Below, piece after piece: positions 27,244-32,441 of a DNA stretch of 32,441 nt. Source of the DNA: Variovorax sp. YR752 (GTDB taxonomy: Bacteria; Pseudomonadota; Gammaproteobacteria; Burkholderiales; Burkholderiaceae_C); the NCBI GenBank assembly GCA_945860785.1, contig CAMATD010000034.1, forward strand, positions 1-32,441, written 5' to 3'. Positions within the stretch are counted from its first letter, which is position 1; every line of letters begins with the position of its first letter. A model generated the notes under the pieces. That model did no database searches. It was not told where the DNA came from and was given only the letters and a program-made list of their open reading frames with translations. Both the position numbers and the translations under genes were made by a program.

Positions 27244-28326
27244 TCAGCAGGTGCCGAAGCGGTGTTCCGTCGTGCTGCGAAATACCTCGCCCGGCCGCAG
27301 CACGGTGGACGGAAAGCCTGGCTGGTTCGGCGAATCCGGGTAGTGCTGCGTTTCGAGGCCCAGCCCGTCGCCCTGCCGCAGGCTCGCGCCTTCGGTGCCC
27401 ATGAGGCTGCCGTCGAGAAAGTTGCCCGAGTAGAACTGGACACCGGGCTCGGTCGTGTGCACTTCCATCATGCGGCCCGAGCCATCGTGTTCGAGGCGCG
27501 CCGCCAGCGCCCGGCCATCGACGCCGCCATTGCTGCTGCGGTCGAGCACCCAGTTGTGGTCGTAGCCGTGCGCGCGCAGCAGCTGCTCATGGCCTTCCCG
27601 GATGCGTTCTCCGATGCGGGTCGACGTGCGGAAATCGAAAGGCGTTGCTGCCACCTCGCTCACACCCAGCGGAATCAGTTGCGCATCCACGGGGCAGAAG
27701 CGGCTGGCCGGAATCGCCAGCCGATGCTCCATCACCGAGCCGCTGCCCGCGAGGTTGAAGTAATCGTGATGGCTCAGGTTGAGCACCGTCGGCTTGTCGG
27801 TCACGGCGCGGTAGTCGATGCGCCATGTATGGGTCTCCGCAGAGAGCGTGTAGCGCACGGTCAGCTGCGCTTCACCAGGGTAGCCCTCTTCGCCGTCGAT
27901 GCTTGTGTAGCGAAGCTCGATGGCGATGTCGCCCCTCGCATCCTCCAAAGACACCGGCTCGATCTGCCAGAAGCGCGTGCCGAAACCCTTCGGCCCGCCA
28001 TGCAGCGAGTTCGCGCCGTCGTTCCGGCCCAACTGGTGCGCGACGCCATCGAGCGTGAAGCGCCCCGCAGCGATCCGGTTCGCATAGCGTCCGACGATGG
28101 TGTCGAAGTGCGGATGCGGCTTCAGATAGTCGGCAAGCGTCGGCAGGCCCAGCACCACATTCGCACTGTGCCCGTGCCGGTCGGGCACGCGCAGCGCGGT
28201 GACGATGCCGCCGTGATTGATGGCGCTGAGGCAGAGGCCCCGGCCGTTGTCGAGGGTGTATTCGGTCACGGCCCGGCCATCGGGCATGCGACCGTATTCA
28301 CGCGAGGTGATGCTGCTGATGCTCAT
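27244..28326 (-). CDS. galM: Aldose 1-epimerase (galactose mutarotase)
   Basis: GalM interconverts alpha and beta anomers of galactose and related aldoses such as L-arabinose. The 360-residue protein has the usual features: VGRYANRIAAGRF, the histidines of NSLHGG and LSHHDYFNLAG (catalytic His in the latter), HGYDHNWVLD, and ETQHYPDSPNQPGFPS near the end carrying the catalytic glutamate region. Start ATG 28326 begins MSISSITSREYG. It lies 16 bp after the alpha/beta hydrolase stop on the same strand and converges with the S15 hydrolase (19 bp between stops). Together with the sugar operon 2 kb away it fits pentose or galactose use. Confidence 0.92.
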   Translation of the reverse strand: MSISSITSREYGRMPDGRAVTEYTLDNGRGLCLSAINHGGIVTALRVPDRHGHSANVVLGLPTLADYLKPHPHFDTIVGRYANRIAAGRFTLDGVAHQLGRNDGANSLHGGPKGFGTRFWQIEPVSLEDARGDIAIELRYTSIDGEEGYPGEAQLTVRYTLSAETHTWRIDYRAVTDKPTVLNLSHHDYFNLAGSGSVMEHRLAIPASRFCPVDAQLIPLGVSEVAATPFDFRTSTRIGERIREGHEQLLRAHGYDHNWVLDRSSNGGVDGRALAARLEHDGSGRMMEVHTTEPGVQFYSGNFLDGSLMGTEGASLRQGDGLGLETQHYPDSPNQPGFPSTVLRPGEVFRSTTEHRFGTC

Positions 28327-28342
28327 GCGGTTTCTGCCCTGT

Positions 28343-29278
28343 TCACTGGAACATCGCCTCGCGCGCGCACACCGAGGCGGTGCGCAGGCCGATGCGGTCC
28401 GTGAGGTCGTGGTACTCGGGCGGCTCGGCCGCATGCGTCTTCACCTCGATGCGATGGCCCGCCTTGGCCACGGCATCGGCAAAACGCTCCTGCAGCGCAA
28501 AGGGCGTGTTCCTGTCGTCGCGGTTGCCGATCAGCACGATGCGCCGCGCCGGGTCGCGCGCGATGCCGCTCACGTGATAGAGCGGATCGTAGAACTGCGC
28601 ACTGCCCGTGGTGTCGGTCCGACCATCGCGCGAGCGGCCCAGGAGGCGCGCGCGCTCCAGCAGGCCGTAGGCGCCGGAGGTCAGCACCGCGCAGGCCACG
28701 CGGGTGCGCCCCATGGTGAGCAGCGCGGCACCCGCGGTGGCGCCGCCGCTGTGGCCCAGGATCACGATGCGCTGCAGCCGATGGCGCTGCATGAGCGCAT
28801 CGAGCGCCGCGTCGAGCGCATGAAACTCCACCGGCTGGCGCCGCTGGCGATGGTTGCCCGACGAACCGTAGGTGCCGGGCCGTGCAACAAAAATCCAGGG
28901 CACGCCCGCACGATCGCGGTTGCGCTGTGCGTCCAGCGTGCGCAGGGGCTCGGTGTTCTCGGGAATGCGCGTGGGCGCCTGGTCCATCACGCTGTCGCGG
29001 TCGCCGGAAAACTGCACGATGGCCATGCGCACGCCGTCGATGTCGTCGCTCGCGAAATAGCGGATGCAGGCGGGCCCCTCGACGGGCTGCACCCACAGGT
29101 AGCCGGGACGGTCCGGGCAGTTCGCGCGCACGGCGGGCTGGTTCCAGTGCAGCACCGCGTCGTCGGCGGCGACCGAAGGCGCGCGCAGTTCCGGGCCGGC
29201 GCGCTGCGCGCAGGCCGCCTGTGTCAACGCGAGCAGCATCAGCGCAAGGCGGGCGCGTCGTTGAAGGAAGGTTGTCAT
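28343..29278 (-). CDS. Exported alpha/beta-hydrolase
   Basis: This 311-residue protein has an N-terminal export signal (RRARLALMLLALTQAACAQ); a lipoprotein cysteine is possible, although Gln at position -3 is a poor lipobox. The mature domain shows VPWIFVARPGTYGSSGNH, the nucleophile elbow GHSGGATAG, and a late YHDL histidine, consistent with a Ser-His-Asp hydrolase. Substrate unknown. Its ATG overlaps the TGA stop of the CapA/Mur-ligase gene (ATGA at 29278-29275), indicating translational coupling, and galM follows 16 bp downstream. The coupling suggests the hydrolase acts on, or competes for, the product or cell-envelope target of the upstream fusion protein. Confidence 0.8.
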   Translation of the reverse strand: MTTFLQRRARLALMLLALTQAACAQRAGPELRAPSVAADDAVLHWNQPAVRANCPDRPGYLWVQPVEGPACIRYFASDDIDGVRMAIVQFSGDRDSVMDQAPTRIPENTEPLRTLDAQRNRDRAGVPWIFVARPGTYGSSGNHRQRRQPVEFHALDAALDALMQRHRLQRIVILGHSGGATAGAALLTMGRTRVACAVLTSGAYGLLERARLLGRSRDGRTDTTGSAQFYDPLYHVSGIARDPARRIVLIGNRDDRNTPFALQERFADAVAKAGHRIEVKTHAAEPPEYHDLTDRIGLRTASVCAREAMFQ

Positions 29279-32200
29279 AGCTTTTGCAGCAGCTCGGGAA
29301 TGTCGCCGAAGTCGGACCTGTCGCGGTCGCCCTTCACCAGCACCAGGTCGCCGTCGCGCAGGAAATCGCCGAGGTAGCCCGTGAGCTGCTCGGCATCCTC
29401 GAAGTGCGGGCCGAGCAGTTCGGCCGGCACCTCCTCGCGCAGCCAGCGCATTTCCTCGCCGTGCGTCACGAGGTGCTGGATGCCCGAGGCCAGCAGCGGT
29501 GCGGCAAGGCTGCGATGCATGGCTTCCGCCTCCCTGTCGAGGTTGACGATGCGCCCGAGCACGCCGATCTTGCGGGTGACCGGTCCGTTGTCCGGGCGCT
29601 AGTAGGTGCGCACGAACTCCATGGCGTTGCGCATCGAGATGATTTCCGCATTCCAGCTGTCGTCGATCAGCATGACCTGCGCGCCGCTGCGGGTGTGCAG
29701 CGGCCGCACCTGCATCACCGACGCGGGCAGGCGCACCTTCGGCATCCGCTCGCAGGCCGCCTCGACATCGAAGCCCATCGCCAGCAGCGCCGCGAACGCA
29801 AGGGTCGCATTGCGCACCAGGCCCTCGCTCGCAATCGGGAACAGGCACTCCACCGTGCGGCCCTTCACCGCGATGCGCACGCGGCAGCCGCCGCGCTCGG
29901 GCCGGGTGTCGAGCACACGGACGTTGGCGTCAGGCCCCGGGCCTACCACCCAGATCGCGCCCGCCGTGCGCGCAGCGGCCTGCACCACCTGCGGCAGACA
30001 CGGAATGTGGTCGGGCACGATGGCGACGCCGCCGGGCTCCAAGCCCAGGAAGATGCGCGACTTGAACTCCGCCGTCTGCGCCAGCGTCGAGGCCTGGCGG
30101 GTCTGCGACAGCCCGACCTCGGTGATGATGGCCACGTGCGGCCGCGCCACCAGCGAGATCGGCCCGCGGTCCATCCAGAGCCCGCTCTGCGCCATTTCGA
30201 GAATGCACACATCCGCGTCGGCCGCGAGGTTGGCGAGCGTGGCCGGCACGCCGACACGCGAGTTGTAGTTGTCGATGGTGGTGTGCACGCGCGCAGCCTC
30301 GGGCAGCAGGTCGCGCAGCATGGCGATGGTGGACGACTTGCCGACCGTGCCGGTCACGCCGACCACCAGGCCCTTGTAGCGTGCGCGCGCGGCGCTGCCG
30401 AGCGCCAGCATGGCGGCGATCGGGTCGTCCGCCTGCAACAGCGGAAAGGCCGGATCGAGCCCGTCCACGGGGTGCGCGACGATGGCGCCGGCGAGCGCGT
30501 GCTGCAGGACGGGCACGTCCTCATGACGGTCCGGGTTGTCCGAACGCGGCCTGCTGTAGCTCTCGTGCACGGCCAGCGTGCGGTAGTCGGCAGCGATGAA
30601 GAGCGAAGGCCCCGGCAACAGCGACATGTGGCGCGGCCCGCGCACCACCGAGTTCACGAACCAGCCCGGCGGCGGCGCGACCAGCCAGCGGCCGCCGGTC
30701 ACGCGCTGCAATTGCTCGGCCGTCCAGAGCGGCGCCGGCGTCGGGCCCGCACCGGGGCGTGCACCAGACCGCAGGGCGGCGAGCACGGGCGCCGGCCGGT
30801 CCGGCAACGGCGTCGGGAGGCTTGGCACGCGCAGGCCGCACCACACCGGCAGCCGGCAGCCGGCAGCCGGCGGGCGGGCGGCAGCCGGCGGGCGGCGGGC
30901 GGGCGGCAGATCGGCCGCATTGCCGCGCACCCGCACCTCGATCTGCAGCGCATCGCTCTCCATCAAGCTGGGGCGCGGTGGGCGCAGGCCATACCGATCG
31001 CGGTAGATGCGCCCGGGCTCCCACCGGCTGGTCGGCCACATCCAGTCGCAAGGGTCGTGGTCCATGGCCTCGCCCCAGGGCGGCATCGTGGTGCTGCGCA
31101 TCGGCATCGCGCGGAACTGCACGCGCAGGTCCGCCGCGACGGGCGCATCGAGGGTCCAGAAGGACTCGACCCACAGCATGCGGCGTCTGACGATCTGCCG
31201 GGGTATGCAGCGCAGGCCCAGGAGGCGCAGGGGCCCGATCTCGAGCGGCGCCATCTGCGCATCGATGGGCACCGCGTCGACCAGCCATTCGGGCCGTGGC
31301 GCCAGCGCGGGCCCGACGATGGCGGCCGGGCGCGAGACCGGTGGTGCCACGGCCGTGCGCGGTTCTCCGCCCGAAGCCGGCCGCTCGGGCGGCGACAGCC
31401 GCACCACGCAGCGCCCCCCGGAGATCGGCACCGTCTCGGTCCCGAGCGCGCGGCACTGTTCGGCGAATCGCTTGCTCACGGCCTCTGCACGCTCGCCCGC
31501 GAGCTGTTTCGAGAAGCCGAAGCCGACGCCGATCGGCGTGAACACCACCTCCTCGACACCCTGCGCGCCCAGCGTCAGCGAGAACACGCCGGAATCCGCG
31601 AAGTCGTTGCGTATGGAATCGAACAGCAGGTCGCCGGCGTCATGCAGGATCGGCCGCCCGCGATAGACCTCGATGCCCTGCAGCACATGGGCCGAGGTGC
31701 CGAGGATCGCGTCAGCACCAGCATCGACGATGGCATGGCCGACAGCGATCTCGGCCTGCGAGGGCTCGGTTTCGAGGTTGGCGCCCCAGTGCACGGCCAC
31801 CAGCACCACGTCGGTATCCTGGCACGCGGCGGCAATGCGCGGTGCGAGCATCGCAGTCCAGGCCGCCGGGTCGTCGAGCGAAAGCCAGGCAGCGCCCGCG
31901 CGCGTGGCGGTCGCCGCGAAGCGGGGTTGCGTCGCATCGAGCGAGAACAGCGCCACGCGCACGCTGCCCGCCTGCCGGAAGGCCGGCCGCAGCGCCGCCT
32001 CGAGGTTTCGCCCCGAGCCCGCATGGGCGATGCCTGCGGCGTTCAGCAGGCCCTGCTGCTCCATCAGCGCATCGGGCCCATAGTCGCCGCTGTGGTTGTT
32101 GGCCGTGGCGACCATGTCGATGCCCGCCTCGGTCAGCACGGCTGAGCATTTCAGGCCGGGCGCGGTAGTAGTAGGGGCCGGTCTCGTCCTTCTCGACGCC

Positions 32201-32441
32201 CTGCTCGCCGACGGTGGCGACCACGCATTCGAGATTGACGATGCGCAGGTCGGCCTCGCGCAGCGCGCCGATCCCGCCGAGCATCTTGTGCGCACCGCCC
32301 AGCTCGTGCAGCCGGTAGTGCTGGCGGCGGGCGAGGTTCACGTCCCCGCCCCAGGCGACGACGCCCGATGAAGCCGGCGACGCCAAGGCAGCCGGCGCGG
32401 CCTGCGCCTCGCGCGCCTTCATCAACCGGTGGTAGGCCACG
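29275..32441 (-). pseudogene. CapA-like / Mur-ligase fusion protein with frameshift and amber stop
   Basis: This is one long gene of about 1055 codons, open to the right window edge. The N-terminal third is a CapA-type (PGA_cap) metallophosphatase-fold domain: VVAWGGDVNLARRQHY, LRIVNLECVVATVG, ATANNHSGDYGPDALMEQ, VLVAVHWGANLETEPS, ILGTSAHVLQGIEVYRGR. A variable low-complexity linker follows. The C-terminal part is a MurF-like ligase with P-loop VTGTVGKSST near 30340, ILEMAQSG, and DDSWNAEIISMRNAM in the C-terminal lobe. Two lesions are visible. A frameshift near 32140-32147 (one base extra or two missing) lies between YYYRARPEML and AVLTEAGIDMV. An in-frame TAG at 29601-29599 is followed in the same frame by another 107 codons of Mur C-terminal lobe (RKIGVLGRIVNLDREAEAM) to TGA 29277-29275. 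The fusion recalls the CapB ligase/CapA pair of poly-gamma-glutamate systems. Confidence 0.78.
30848..30908. repeat. Low-complexity GC-rich repeat in the CapA/Mur linker
   Basis: This stretch is built from irregular copies of ggcagcc and ggcgggc units (for example agccggcagccggcagccgg, then gggcgggcggcagccggcgg). It encodes an Ala/Pro/Arg-rich run (ARRPPAAARPPAAG) in the linker between the CapA-like and Mur-ligase domains. Slippage here could change linker length. Confidence 0.75.

Noticed and set aside
4884..29601. Amber recoding (for example pyrrolysine) to explain the two in-frame TAG codons
   Set aside because: Other genes in the window (18067 and the DapA-family gene) end naturally with TAG, and no supporting machinery is visible.
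29284..32145. A 953-codon open frame on the plus strand opposite the CapA/Mur gene
   Set aside because: It is rich in Arg, His, Gln and Ala with no domain, and arises from the GC-rich codon bias of the minus-strand gene.

Overview
The window is about 32 kb of GC-rich, gene-dense DNA with strong third-position GC bias. It looks like a beta-proteobacterial chromosome of the Burkholderiales, most like Comamonadaceae such as Variovorax. That guess rests on the gene mix (aminophosphonate transport and degradation, paired cyanophycin synthetases with a linked ABC exporter, L-arabonate pathway genes) and protein-level resemblance judged by eye; no search was run. I saw no rRNA, tRNA, insertion sequence, phage gene or CRISPR array, and no gap between genes exceeds 300 bases.

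Layout. (1) 1-6544: an aminophosphonate locus. On the minus strand run a periplasmic binding protein (phnS-like, with an internal amber stop), an ATPase (phnT-like), a fused two-domain permease with a 12-bp tandem repeat inside a membrane helix, an FAD-dependent oxidoreductase, and phosphonoacetaldehyde hydrolase (phnX, cut by the left window edge). Divergent from them is an HD-domain oxygenase of the PhnZ type. The shared upstream region carries Pho-box-like repeats on both strands. (2) 6655-9622: an SbmA/BacA-like ABC transporter, queC and a small DUF2177 membrane protein. (3) 9673-17405: a cyanophycin locus, with a DUF1854 protein and an ABC exporter on the minus strand, divergent from cphA' (its Mur-ligase half has decayed) and cphA (intact). 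(4) 17571-18321: a small secreted protein and an 84-residue conserved-looking protein behind a near-perfect Pho box. (5) 18325-25302: a minus-strand sugar operon, namely a 5'-truncated permease, ytfR (frameshifted), ytfT, yjfF, L-arabonate dehydratase (one Fe-S cysteine replaced by glycine) and a DapA-family 2-keto-3-deoxy-L-arabonate dehydratase. (6) 25320-27224: an S15/CocE-type lipoprotein hydrolase lacking its extreme N-terminus. (7) 27244-32441: a minus-strand operon of a CapA/Mur-ligase fusion (frameshift plus amber stop), an alpha/beta hydrolase and an aldose 1-epimerase.

How the genes fit together. Locus 1 imports aminophosphonates, oxidises the amine to phosphonoacetaldehyde and hydrolyses it to acetaldehyde and phosphate, probably under PhoB. 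The HD enzyme adds a possible oxidative C-P cleavage route. Locus 3 makes and possibly moves an Asp/Arg storage polymer. Locus 5 imports a pentose or galactofuranose-type sugar and runs the non-phosphorylating L-arabinose route towards alpha-ketoglutarate semialdehyde.

The window contains several coding lesions: two in-frame amber codons, two frameshifts, one lost catalytic cysteine and one double truncation. Either the assembly has residual errors or the strain has real gene decay; read evidence would decide which.
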